The notes below the pieces were generated by a model. That model saw nothing but the letters and a program-made list of their open reading frames with translations, did not search any database and was not told the origin of the DNA. This document shows positions 22,229 to 33,717 of a stretch of 64,000 nt of DNA, in pieces. Origin of the DNA: Cryptomeria japonica (lineage: Eukaryota > Streptophyta > Pinopsida > Cupressales > Cupressaceae); the NCBI RefSeq assembly GCF_030272615.1, contig NC_081415.1:373403009-373467008 (forward strand). Reading direction: 5' to 3'. The position numbers and the translations under genes were made by a program. The stretch's first letter is position 1, and each line of letters starts with the position of its first letter.

Positions 22229-24153
22229 TATTGTCACTCAAATTGCACCCGTAATGCACAAGCTGAAAGCTCAAGCAACTTGGTGACACATGGGATAATT
22301 CTCAAGCCTGTGGGTTGCCTATAGTGAGAATTAACCTCTAGATGAAGGGTTGGTTCCCTGTGAATAACTCTAAATCTTTACCAAGAAAAGGGATAGGAAA
22401 AATTAAAATGAAACTATAAAGACTTTGCAAATGCTAAACCAAAGTGAAGCATTAATAAGATATCTCAAAATGACAAAAATACATTCCTAAAAACACCAAT
22501 TTGCACAAATAGACTTCTAGTTCATAGCACATAAATATTTCATGCAAAGGATTTAAACTTCAAGAAATTGAAAGGAAAGAAAACTTTCACAATCAGCCAA
22601 ATGAACCAACTTATCACAATGCACAACCTGTGACTTACAAATGAGGACCCACCTCTTCCTGGGCTTGCCTTGGTTCTTCTTCTATGCTCTGCCACATGGC
22701 ACATCCTGATTCATTCTGAGCCCTCCTAGATGGCCACCTCAACTGTCGTCGCTAGTCGCTATGTCATAGGGGATTACCAACGAGCATCTTCATCTTGCAG
22801 TATAGCAATGGCTGTTGGATCTTCTCAAACTTGCGTGACCCTTATCTCACCTGGGCACTCACCTTTTCCGCACGTGCTTTCTCGCCAACTCATGATGAGT
22901 ATTCAACAATCATCTTCCCATCGTGACATAGCGACGACCGTTGGATATTTCTTGATCACCGTTGATCTTTATAACTTGCTTGTTGGTTAATCTCTCTAAG
23001 CGGGTCTCTGTTATGCCACGGTGTCACCACGCGTCAACCTACAGCCCGCTCAGGAGATTCGCCTGGGCACCACCTATCTGTCGGGCCTACCACGCGTCAG
23101 CCTATAGCCTGCTCATGAATCCACCTAGACCGCCACATCACCTTTGTTTCTGTTGGATATCATTCTTTCAGCCAAACTACTCCTTTGATGAGCCGTTTAC
23201 AAGTCTCATCGAACTTGCAGTTTCATCAATGCCTTTATCTTATCGGCGGGACCAGTTCTGATTTCCTTGATATACCCTATGTCGATGGAACTGGGCCTTC
23301 GATGAAACCTTTTAGAGATTCATCACGGCCAAGGTCTACTCAACATTCATTTTGATGACATGCCACCTGTTTGCTGCGTCATCTCCGCTGGACCTTCAAC
23401 CTCTTCTGCCATTCGTGCCACATCACCAGCCACTGGACCACCACCTCACCAGTCGCCAAGTTGCGATGATATTTGGTAAGCATCTAACCATTGTGACATA
23501 GCGACAACCATTGGATCACCGCGATCTATGTCTGATCTACCCGACTTGCTCGACCTTTAGCCTCTTCCTACCAGTCGGTCACAAAATTTGGATGCCTTGA
23601 GATGCGCACGCACACGGGGGGCCCACCACTTCCTTAATTGGCCATTTGTCAAAAGCCCGTAAGCTTTGACACTATAGTTACATGTGTTCTTATATTTAAA
23701 TGTGATGAACTCCCTCTGCACTACCAATGTGGGATAAATGCTTTTACACATCCCCTATTATTGTCTATGTTCTATGCCTACGCCTTTGTTTGAAAACTTC
23801 TAAGCCTTGTCAAAATGCTATTTTATCACACAGCAGGGAGAATTTGGCAAGAGTTGTGTTGGTTTTACGCCTAGCAATAATGCATTTACTTGAAGGTTTG
23901 ATAAGCTAGGCCATTTCATCTGTAATGGAGCATAAATATCTCTATGATCTATAGCATGCTGAGCTCAACCCTCGTGGGAGCCACATTTTAACCCACATGT
24001 TGTCTTACTTTTCCTGTATTTGCACATGAAGCAAACAAGTTAGACAAAAACAGTGCATTTCTGATTTCTCGTTCATGGTTTGACCTTTTCAAAATGAATG
24101 AATGAAAGCCTTCATTAGGGCACTAAATTTAGCATGTGCAAAATTTGGTAACA
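22229..24153 (-). repeat. Element 3 5' LTR (1925 bases)
   Basis: It aligns with 13064-15664 but lacks about 675 bases at the point near 22645. The left terminal TG has become TA (22229-22230), while the other end keeps TGTTACC on the minus strand. It directly precedes the primer-binding site. TTTAT follows at 24154-24158. Confidence 0.92.
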
Positions 24154-24158
24154 TTTAT
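24154..24158. repeat. Target site duplication TTTAT, right copy
   Basis: It matches 13059-13063 exactly and lies directly after the LTR end AACA. Confidence 0.88.
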
Positions 24159-24481
24159 CTTTGCTCATCGTGTCTTGATCCATCAAGTTCAAGATCGATT
24201 TTATCTTCACTCATTGTGTCTAGTTCAATCAAGTTCTAGATTAGTAAGATTCACTTCTTGATCAATCAAGTTCAAGTTCGATATCTTTGCTCTCTATCAT
24301 TCCTAGTTCAATCAAGTTCGAGATCGGTTTCTCTTTAATCAACTCTGTTCAGCTTCATCTCTTCAAATCAAGCTAAACACCTTTATCTTCATCTAGTTCA
24401 TGATCAATCAAGTTCAGAACTAGTATCTACTAGACACATCAACATATTCTTTGAACCAATGCACTGCTTGCACATTAATAT
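24159..24481 (+). other. 3' UTR of Tat element 2, right part
   Basis: Repeats of CAATCAAGTTCGAGATCG and CATCTCTTCAAATCAAGCT continue the repeat zone seen before 13059, showing that the element was split here. No coding is seen. Confidence 0.75.
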
Positions 24482-24494
24482 AAAGAGGGGCAAA
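24482..24494 (+). promoter_or_regulatory. Polypurine tract of Tat element 2
   Basis: AAAGAGGGGCAAA lies against the LTR start and matches the tract of element 1 at 3814. Confidence 0.85.
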
Positions 24495-25644
24495 TCTAAT
24501 ACCCTAAAATTGGTCATCTAAACCATGAGCCCCTAATCTTGACATCACCAAGGTCCTAACTAAAGGCAATTAAATCAATCTTGAGCACATAATTAATTCT
24601 TCAATCACCAAATGTCACATGGCAAGTCAATTACTCTATATTAATTAAATCATTCCAAGAAAATCATTTTGATCAATTATCCTATTTAATTTATTAAATA
24701 TCTTGGCATATTTAATTAATTAATAAATTTGCCATTTAATCATAAAAAAAGGAATTAATTTATTCCTCCAAGAGGAATTAATCACAAAGCAAGAGTTAAA
24801 TTGAAAATAAAATAAAAGAATTGAATTGAGAGAGAAATCAAACTTGAGATATTATTTCTTTCTTCTAAATTGAGATAACTTGAAATCAAAAAAACAATTA
24901 AATGAATTATTAATCATTCTCTAAAATTGGAACTCAAAGCTTTTGAGAAAAAGAAGTTCAGCTGCATTGAAAAGACTCTTTTCTTCAATAAATCAAAGAA
25001 TTACCTATTTTTATCACAAGTGCATGGAATTAATTAATTCCTATCACCATTGCAACTCTAACTTCTAATCTGAATGCATTTCAATTAAACTATAATTGGA
25101 ATCTATCTCAAGGTTAACTAAATTTGATTTCTCAATTATTTCAATTAATCCTAAATTGTGCTTTTTCTTGGTCTCTCTTGTGATTCTCTATAAATTCATC
25201 CTTCATCTCTCATTCAAATCACCCTGGAGATTTATTATTATACACTTTTTGCTCTGGAGTCATTGAATATATTGTGCTTGCTTTTTGAGATTATTTGCAT
25301 CTTAGTTTAGCTTTTTCCATATTTAGTTTACTCCATATTGCTTGAATCCATATTGCTTGAATTCATATAGCTTACTATTCATCCATCTAGCATAATTTTG
25401 CATCCATTTAGCTTAATCTCATGCTCATATAGATTAAATCCTTCGTCTTGGTGTAGTCTAGTCACTGGTATTACTTATACAAATCTGAGAGCAATCTATA
25501 CTCGCATCTTTTAGAAGGCAATTGGTCGATTTGTTATGGTTTTCATATTCATGTTTATATATGTCTAATCATACATGTAATGACTTGATTGAAGTGTTGT
25601 GTCTTGCAGCTTACAGATTCTTATTTCACTTTTTCACACAGACA
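24495..25644 (+). repeat. LTR of Tat element 2 (about 1150 bases)
   Basis: It starts TCTAATACCCTAAAATTGGT after the polypurine tract, with the TG mutated to TC, and ends CACAGACA. It is AT-rich, with a TATA box at 25189-25196. A primer-binding site and leader follow it directly, so the same LTR serves as the 3' LTR of element 2 and the 5' LTR of another unit. Confidence 0.8.
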
Positions 25645-25666
25645 TTTATAGCATCCACCGTGGGGC
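25645..25666 (+). promoter_or_regulatory. Tat-type primer-binding site region
   Basis: TTTATAGCATCCACCGTGGG resembles the TTTGGCGCCCACCGTGGGG context that follows Tat LTRs, with mutations in the tRNA-complementary part. Confidence 0.65.
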
Positions 25667-25922
25667 AGAAGACTACTTTTTTTTCAGCCTCCAAGACTTA
25701 CTTTTTATTTTTATTTTTTTTCAAATTTTTTACTTTTTGGATTATTTTCCGTATAGTTTTTGCGTAATATTGTACGACATTTCCTATATGCCAGAACGAC
25801 AAATTGTAGGTGTCGTACGATCTAGTATGGTTTATTGTACGGATAGGTGAGAATTGTCGTACAATTCTGTATTCTTTTGGTTAAAAAGTAAGTTTCATTC
25901 TTCAGGTTTTTTGTTCAATTTT
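25667..25922 (+). other. Tat leader fragment before the gap
   Basis: T-rich sequence is followed by GTACGAC, GTCGTACGATC, TTGTACGG and GTCGTACAATTC. The tail (25853-25900) is similar to the leader of element 4 at about 59522-59570. It is cut by the N run, and no gag is visible. Confidence 0.7.
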
Positions 25923-26422
25923 NNNNNNNNNNNNNNNNNNNNNNNNNNNNNNNNNNNNNNNNNNNNNNNNNNNNNNNNNNNNNNNNNNNNNNNNNNNNNN
26001 NNNNNNNNNNNNNNNNNNNNNNNNNNNNNNNNNNNNNNNNNNNNNNNNNNNNNNNNNNNNNNNNNNNNNNNNNNNNNNNNNNNNNNNNNNNNNNNNNNNN
26101 NNNNNNNNNNNNNNNNNNNNNNNNNNNNNNNNNNNNNNNNNNNNNNNNNNNNNNNNNNNNNNNNNNNNNNNNNNNNNNNNNNNNNNNNNNNNNNNNNNNN
26201 NNNNNNNNNNNNNNNNNNNNNNNNNNNNNNNNNNNNNNNNNNNNNNNNNNNNNNNNNNNNNNNNNNNNNNNNNNNNNNNNNNNNNNNNNNNNNNNNNNNN
26301 NNNNNNNNNNNNNNNNNNNNNNNNNNNNNNNNNNNNNNNNNNNNNNNNNNNNNNNNNNNNNNNNNNNNNNNNNNNNNNNNNNNNNNNNNNNNNNNNNNNN
26401 NNNNNNNNNNNNNNNNNNNNNN
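25923..26422. other. Assembly gap, 500 N
   Basis: Exactly 500 unknown bases, most likely a placeholder of unknown true length. Nothing across it can be trusted as contiguous. Confidence 0.98.
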
Positions 26423-26658
26423 AATTGATTGCAAAGGGGGAGAGATTGGTATGGAAAAACACAAGGAAACACATGTCACTCTTAGGGGGAGAGATTGTTA
26501 CTTTGGGAGAGATTATTTATATCTGAATTTTTAATTTCTGGTTATGATCTGTTTTGGGAGATTGTTGGCTTTTGTTGGCTTTTGGTATTTGGCATTTCCA
26601 TTTTGGCACTTTGATGGTTTTTCCATCTTATGTTGCCATCAATGCCAAAGGGAGAGAT
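26423..26658 (+). other. Ty1/copia internal 3' end with repeated polypurine tracts
   Basis: AAAGGGGGAGAGATTGGT, TAGGGGGAGAGATTGTTA, TTTGGGAGAGATTATT, TTTTGGGAGATTGTTGG and CAAAGGGAGAGATTGTTGG occur in a row. The last directly precedes an LTR start. These look like serial copies of a copia polypurine tract with the first LTR bases. No pol coding remains on this side of the gap. Confidence 0.7.
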
Positions 26659-27719
26659 TGTTGGTATTTTGGTATGGTTTTGTCATTGATGTCAACACCT
26701 ACTAAACCTTATCAACTCTGGCACTTTAGAGAATCAACAACATTCACCGGCAAGAAAATGAATCTTGCACAGTCACCGGTATCTAGTACACTAGCAGGAT
26801 ATAATGATCACCGACACTTGGAATGGCATGAAAAACACTTGGTTATGTTGAAGACATCGTTTGGACACTTTGTTTTTATGATTTGTTTACTGGCATATTC
26901 GTATTAGCATATTTGTTGTTACCGGCAAACTGGTCCAGGTTATACACCGACAGGATTATCTTTTCCAAATCATTATGGCACGCCATGGAGATGATTTATT
27001 ATTGTTGTAAATGCATCAAGCTGACATGTTGTATCAGTTATTACATCGGATATTATTTTAATTGTAAATTGATTTTATTGTAATATCCTTTAGAGCTGAC
27101 TTACTAAAATTGGTCCTAGGTTATGATATAAATGAAAGATCTTATTTGTAAAATCGAATGTCGAATGTGAAGAAGAATTGTGTGAAGGTATATGCAAGAA
27201 TAAGCAGAGCTATACATGCAGATTTCATTTGAAGGTGAAGCAATTTTTTTGTGAAAGCATATCAAAACTACACTAGTACTGAATCCAACATATGAAGATG
27301 CTATTTTGAGCAGTACATCGTTATTGGATTTAACCATCCAATTGTAGTCAGTGGGACTCCTATTTTGTGTTTGAGCAGTGAGCTCTAAGCACTTGGCCTT
27401 TCTATATGTGCAGACCCCATTTGTATACACTTACTATCTGTAGTAGTATTATCTGATTGTGGGTAAGGTTTCTCACCGTGGTTTTTCCCCTTATAGGGTT
27501 TCCACGTACAAATATTGGTGTTATGTATTGTGGATGAATTTATCTTTTGTTTCATGCATTATTCTTTACCGGTATTGCAATTAACTGATAAAACTATCAA
27601 CCGATATAAAAGACTGCTTTACTGTTATTCAATATTAAGTTGGTTAAGTTGTTTTTGGTTTGAATTTATTTGACAACTAATTCACTCGCCGCCCTCTCAC
27701 TTGTCTCCGGGACCTAATA
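26659..27719 (+). repeat. Ty1/copia-type LTR A
   Basis: It begins TGTTGGTATTTTGGTATGG after the polypurine tract. It contains GTGGTTTTTCCCCTTATAGG followed by GTTTCCACGTA (27478-27508), a landmark of many plant copia LTRs, and ends around CTCCGGGACCTAATA. The exact end is uncertain because LTR B abuts it. Confidence 0.8.
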
Positions 27720-27723
27720 GTTA

Positions 27724-29107
27724 TGATGAAAGAATAAGAATCCGGTCAACTACTGAGAGGGGGGCGGGGGTGAATCAGTAGATAGAAAACTGATATAAAA
27801 TTTCTTTCACCAATCTGAGAATCAACCTCTCAAAGAAAACTCTAAACTGACAAGTTAAACCACTGAACTGTAAATGCAATATCACTGTCAAGATAAACCC
27901 GTTGACTGCTATAATAGATTAATAGTAAACAACTTGAAACTCATAAACATATAAATACTTTACTAACATAAGTAAAACCTCATTTCAGATTGTTGTCGGT
28001 TAACATAAGATATCAAAGTGGATTAAGCAGTTAAGCAATTCAACCAAAGTAAACATAACCACAAAAAAATTCACCACTTGACACAATATTTTTGACGTGG
28101 AAACCCAAATGGGAAAAACCATGGTGGGGATGAATACCCATAAGTATTCTGAACTCTTTTGAAGTTCGCCTTGTTAGAAGCCAAGCCTGTTAAATCTTTT
28201 ATAAAAAGTCCTATTAAGAACAGATCTTGTTAGGGACCACCTGATTAAGGGATTGATTATAATGCCCTCTTAAAAGAAATACCCTGTAAGGAGTAACCTC
28301 GGTAGAGGATTTGAAATCCAATCTAATGGACCACCTGGTTAGAGGATTTGAATAACACTAAGCTTGTTAGAGCTTACCTGATTAGGAGATTTTACTGTTG
28401 TAATTGTTAGAAAACAACAAGGGTTTGCTAATCTATTTGAATAGCACTACACTTGCATGCTTAGATCCTTTTCATGCTCATATCTGCCTTTACACAAACT
28501 GCATATACATCATCTGGTTTGGCAACCACACTCAACCTCAACTAGAAATTATGTAAATCTAAAATAAAACAACTCATCGACCTTATAAACAAATCAATAG
28601 GTCGGTAGCACAACAAAAACCTAATTCTCTCATAGAGATTACAAACAAGTCGGTTCAGGTATGGCCATTGGATTACATAACAATCTCTGCACATCATTCA
28701 AGATAGCCTCGACCGCTCCTTGATCACCGCTTCATTGAACTCAGTAACTCATCACGTGTTTTTCATTACATGCAATGTACTTGCTCATTCCCAAAATAAA
28801 AACTATTATCTCAATGTGCCATAAACTATTTGAAATTCTTCTCATACATTATGCATATGTGTCATAATCATTACTGCTCATCATCAGATCATAAACCAAT
28901 ATAACAAACTTCATCGGTTAGGCTTTATCATATCAACAGGTAGGGTTTACCGGTTCACTCCACAAACTCACCTACCGGTTATAGTTCCCTTCACTAGCTC
29001 TTCCTACCGGTTATAAAACAACATTATAACAACATTATTATCGGTTTCAATTGACATCAATGACAACAAAACATTTCATTAATGCATTCTTCATGCAAAT
29101 GCCAACA
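27724..29107 (-). repeat. Ty1/copia-type LTR B, inverted
   Basis: On the minus strand it starts TGTTGGCATTTGCATG (29107) and ends TTTCATCA (27724). Inside are GGTTTTTCCCATTTGGGT, TTCCACGTC and the CTGATTCACCC end block, as in LTR C. AAAAGTGAGA precedes it on the minus strand like a copia polypurine tract, so it may be a 3' LTR with lost internal region. No matching five-base duplication is found (AGTTA left, CATCT right). Confidence 0.75.
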
Positions 29108-32100
29108 CATCTCACTTTTAGGTGAAAAGTCTTTAATGATGCACATCATCTTAAAATATCTTTCACTTTCCAAACTTCGAATCTACAAGTGTCTTATCCA
29201 TTGAAGTGCAAACACCTGTGCTTATTAATTCTCCAAAGACCAATCATATTGGATATTGTCCCTGTGATATTTATGTAGTAGAACAAATTTTAGCCCTTTC
29301 CTGTGCAATTTTTCTCAGATGAAAATAACCTTTTCACACATTTGTTCTTACAAGAGAAATCACACTTTCAGCCCCTTGGACACCATTTGGGCATATTAGA
29401 TAGGTATCAACAAACTTATATCAACCAACCCCTTACAATTCTTCATGGTAGATATTAGAGATCCATTACATAGTTAATCACTACACCACCTATGTGTAAG
29501 TGGATTTTCTCTGTTTGACATAGAAACTTAGGCTATAATGAGACATTGTAGTCATTGTGTTTTGCTTGAAGATTATGGTTCCTAACATATCATTAAATCA
29601 TATCCGTGAACATACCTCTATCTCACGCATCTTCACTTGTGGTTAATGCAGCCAAAGAAGATACTTAGTAGGAATCATGGAGTCCAAATTTGCACTTGCT
29701 TCAACATTATTTGCTAGAAAGTTCCTAATTCCTTGTCATACATTTTTCTCATTGTAGATCATGCAACCATCATATTACATGAGATGCATTGCTCTGAAGT
29801 ATTGAAAATAACTTATGCCCTCATCTGTGATTCCAAATTTTGCATAAGTTGACCATGACATCCCAATCTATAGAGCCCCATTTATGCTTTGATAGGTGTC
29901 AATTTCTTATTCCATATTCTATGCTGCTCATACCATGGAGAGTTGTGAGAACTGGTTCTTAGAATTCACTATTTCTAGGCACAAGTAGGGATGATGTTAA
30001 CATGGTGTTCATTATGCAATCATAACATATTATGGGGTTATACCCTCCACAAGATCCTTCACAATCTCTTTAATCCTTTCACTGGATGGGTTCCGAGCAA
30101 TACCATTTCTCCATATGAAAATCTTATCTCTCAATGCTCCAAACACTAGGTTTTACTATTGGCCGCTGGCATGTTTTTACTCCATTGCTATGGAGATCAT
30201 GATCTTTCCAAACGCCGTGCACACTATTCTTTCTCAATTCGGCCAGGAGAAAGAAAACAGACGGCCTTGGGAGATGTATTGGAGCTCATACATTGTTGTA
30301 TCTATTAGCTCAAGAAACTCCAGACCTCTGCACTAAACATATTGCACCTCTCCTGCGAGTGTGGTTTCCATGAATCTGCGTTCCTCCACAAACCCTAGAA
30401 TTCTCTATTTTTTATTCTACATGGGCTTCCTTTTACTTTTCTTATCTCGCAGGCCCAAACTTTGTTCCCTTGGACCTCACAGGATAATTGTTTGTTTTGT
30501 CCACTACCTGTGGCTTTATCCCGCGCTATCACTTCAGTTGCTCTTATATCTTGTAGGATAAGAAACCCTTTTTTTAAATTCTTTGTGAGCACTTACCATG
30601 CAACTCCGTTGCTACATTGAGAATTATGCATGGGGTAAGAAGAGAGGAGAAGCTCACGATGTTATCCCTTATCCTATGCTGTCCGTGACTTACCCCCAAG
30701 GTGGTGTGGGGTAAGAATTTCACCTCTTCGCCTTGCATGATCTTATCCCACACCTCAAATTAAAGCTTCAACAGCTCATGCGGGGTAATGTTTTCATTGT
30801 CTCTCCACATCATAACCCACCAAAACTTTTCCATTTTGCATAGTGCATAGCAATGGCATAATTTTAGGTCATAGGACAAGGTTGAAGATACAATTTATTT
30901 CCCCACATTCACGTGAATTTGGGAGGGGGTCCACTGTGAAAAGATTAAATAATTTATTTAATTCTCCCTAAAAGCATGGGCCCACCATATTTTGATGATT
31001 TCCCCTTCCAATCACTTATTAAAGTGATTTTGAAATAAATTCTACTCCCATTGAAGATATTATGGAGAAATAACCTAATCCCTTGACACTTCATCAATCC
31101 AAATGATTTATTAAATTTTGATTTTTCCTTTCAATGGGTCAAATAAATGTTTTTAAACACTTCCCCTCATTAAATTTAAAATATAATATTATTTTAATCA
31201 ATTTGATTAAAAATAATATATATTTAATTTTTGAAGCCTTAATAGTCACATTGTGCATCAGCCTTAGTCGGGCCCCAAAGTGGACCCACCTATTTTTTTT
31301 TTTGTTTTCAAACAACTAAACTGCTCAACATGCTTTGATATGTTGACTAAATGTGCACTGGGAGCGGGACATTGACTTTGGGATCACCAAATTTGATGTT
31401 TCTGCAACTTTGACTTTTGCTCAAAACACCTGTGTAGCTCCAGAAACGAGCTTTAAAAATTGAACAAAACACATTATCAGACCTTGCAAGTCGACACACT
31501 GATAGATTGAAAAACATAGGATCTAAGGCATCCGATGGATCATCACTCTGACGTCTGAGGCAAAAGTTATACAGTGGAAAAGTTGCCTACTTAGGCTTTT
31601 CTAAATCTGCATGTTCAAACAACCTAAGTAGCCTTCAAACCCTGATTTGAAAAAAAATATCAAATCACTTCTTGAAGAACCACCACTTCGCACACTAGTA
31701 GATGAATATACCCTAAACATGTATGCAAGAGTGTTTGACCTGATTAGGTCGCATATGAAAATTATTCACCCCCAAAGTTGGCTTCTCCAAAACTTTTGAA
31801 CATGTTGATGTTGAAACCTTGAAAAGTTGCATTTGGAATGGGCTTCAAAAACTGATCATATGACGAGCTGGGGGGATACGAACTAGAGATATGGTAGATA
31901 ATTTTACAGAGAATCACAAGGTACCACCATTTTAAATTGCAGGTCAACTGGGCGTGAAATATACATTTTCAAAGTGGGCTTAAAATTGCTGTTTGATAAT
32001 ATTTAGTAGCAAAACTGAACTTTTTGCAAATGGAATTGGCTTTGAAAACTTGACAAACAGATTCATGGGGATAAACTACTTGGCATGGAGGCTCAAAAAA

Positions 32101-32118
32101 TAGCAGGAAAATATGGGT
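29108..32118. other. Unassigned AT-rich region
   Basis: I recognise no gene in these 3 kb. Short open frames near 30115-30590 lack known motifs. GGGGTAAG recurs at about 30634, 30706 and 30781 (GGGGTAATG). The part 31350-32110 looks like old repeat sequence. It may hold remains of the internal region of LTR B. Confidence 0.5.
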
Positions 32119-33717
32119 AACCTTGTTGGCATTATGAGAACCGGCATGAGCCTTATGTAAACTGGCATGAAGACATAATGATATTGTATGTTGTCATAGA
32201 TGTCAATATGAGACATAGTGTAAACCAGCACATGAGATAAGAGAAGAAAGAGATACCGCCATATGTGTGAACCGATATATGCCTAAGTGAAGTGGCACAT
32301 TTGTTCAAAGTGAATCGGTATGCAATTATGGGAACCAGCACATGGAAGCACTATATGACTACCGGTTGGTAAGGCAGCTTCCACTTCAGGGTTTCCGGTT
32401 GGAGTATCTCAAGTCTGTGTGACTCAATTAGTGATCTTTGTGTGATGAGTCAGTAGTATGATGGAGGACAGACCATGTTGCCACGTAAGCTCTGTGTGTG
32501 TGAAGGATCTTGCATGAAGAAGACTATTCCTATCTACCTCAGGAATGTGCGAAGTCTATCAAATAGTGATAATGCGTGATGGGTTATCAATCGCCATGAA
32601 AATGGTGGATAATGGATGATGGAGAATGTCTTGAGATCGACTCAAGACTGGTGCATTCAATGTAGTATGTTTCAACAGTCAGGATCAAACCGTTTGAATT
32701 GCTCAACCTAACAGGTTTAGGGTTTAGGGTTTTTGCTACCGACCTGTATATTCCCTATAAGGTCGATGTTAGGTTTCTGTCTAAAGTTGTTGGCAAAAAG
32801 TAGTGAGTGTGTATCGAATGAAAGTGATACAAGATTCTTGCCAGACCATAGGAGAAAAGAGATACCTGCAAAGTGTATGTGCAGAAGGAGAAGAGGAGCC
32901 TAAATGGATCTGTATTAGTATTAAGTACTATTAACAGATCATTGTAATACCTATTGATCTCTAACCACTTCAATAGTTGCAAAATCCCCTAACAGGGTAG
33001 CCTTAACTGGCTTGATTCAAAATCCCTTAAATTGGGTGGTCTTAACCGGCTTGCTGTAAATCCCTTAACCGGGTAACTCGAAGCTAATGAGTTTTGAGAA
33101 GCTAGAAAAGCTTAGGAGATCCTTTCAGCTATTGAGTTCTTAAAATCCTCTAACAAGGCGACCCTACCAAGTTTAACCCTTAACCGGGTGATCCCTAACA
33201 GGATCAGTTCCTACCAGAACCTATTGTAATGTTCTTAACCAGACAAGGCTCCTAACAGAGCGGACTTCTAAAGAGTTCAAAAAGTAGCTTGTGGGTATTC
33301 ATCCCCACTGTGGTTTTTCCCAGTTGGGTTTCCACGTAAAAAATATGTGTGTCATGTGATGCTTTGTTTTATCTGTTATGCACATGAAGTTTCTTTGTTT
33401 TATGCCTATCTATAAAACATATTGAACTCACTGTTGTGAAGATTTGATGGTTAGGTCTACTAGTTCATGCATGAGAATATTATGATAATGTGGTATTGAG
33501 CTAAGAGAAAATCTTAGTAAGTGATTGGTTCATGACTGATTGAGTTATTCTGGATGCTACCGGTTGCACTCTGTTTTACCGGTATCTCCGTTTATCAGTC
33601 ATTGAGAGTGGTTGCTGTCAAACCGGTTTTGAACTGTATTTGTGTCTGTACTGATTCACCCCCCCCCCTCTCAATACCGGTTTGGTACTAGTGGTTCATC
33701 ATTGAGTTATCAAACCT
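32119..33717 (+). mobile_element. Ty1/copia-type LTR C, probable solo LTR
   Basis: The LTR runs 32124-33712, from TGTTGGCATTATGAGAACCG to GAGTTATCA, and is flanked on both sides by AACCT (32119-32123 and 33713-33717). It contains degenerate CCCTTAACCGGGT repeats (32990-33250), GTGGTTTTTCCCAGTTGG and GTTTCCACGTA (33311-33340), and the GATTCACCCCCCCCCC block. Matching duplications with no internal region indicate LTR-LTR recombination. An alternative reading ends the LTR at 33701 and takes TTGAGTTATCAAACC as a decayed initiator-Met primer-binding site. Confidence 0.7.
32988..33250 (+). repeat. Degenerate repeats inside LTR C
   Basis: AATCCCCTAACAGGGTAGCC, AATCCCTTAAATTGGGTGG, AATCCCTTAACCGGGTAAC and similar phrases recur about every 25-45 bases. 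LTR B carries the reverse-complement type (TTAGAGGATTTG and relatives, 28150-28400). Confidence 0.7.

Larger units (their letters stand above)
13064..24153 (-). mobile_element. Complete nested Ty3/gypsy element 3 (PR-RNase H-RT-RNase H-INT)
   Basis: This element of about 11.1 kb lies on the minus strand, with LTRs at 13064-15664 and 22229-24153, a TTTAT duplication, a primer-binding site and a gag-pol in nearly one frame. From 22061 down to 16749 gag, protease, an RNase H, reverse transcriptase, RNase H and the first part of integrase share one frame, broken only by stops. One frameshift precedes the end of integrase. The order is unusual because the Tat-like extra RNase H lies between protease and reverse transcriptase. 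Insertion into element 2 makes it younger than that element. Confidence 0.93.
5580..25644 (+). mobile_element. Ty3/gypsy Tat-type element 2, truncated and interrupted
   Basis: This decayed element starts inside its protease domain and runs through reverse transcriptase, RNase H, a second RNase H, integrase, 3' UTR, polypurine tract and LTR. It is split by element 3 (13064-24153). The two halves of the 3' UTR share repeated TTTCATC...TCAAATCAAG phrases, which confirms that they were once joined. Leader, gag and the protease active site are missing at the left junction. The LTR (24495-25644) differs from that at 3828, so the left LTR is not this element's own. Confidence 0.85.

Noticed and set aside
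25854-26534. Long open frames across the N run
   Set aside because: They consist of unknown residues from gap bases and have no coding meaning.
30115-30592. Small open frames near 30.1-30.6 kb as a possible gene
   Set aside because: They overlap on both strands, lack motifs or splice structure, and lie in repeat-like sequence.
32713-32735. Telomere-like GTTTAGGGTTTAGGGTTT
   Set aside because: Only about two and a half units inside an LTR, too short to call an interstitial telomere.
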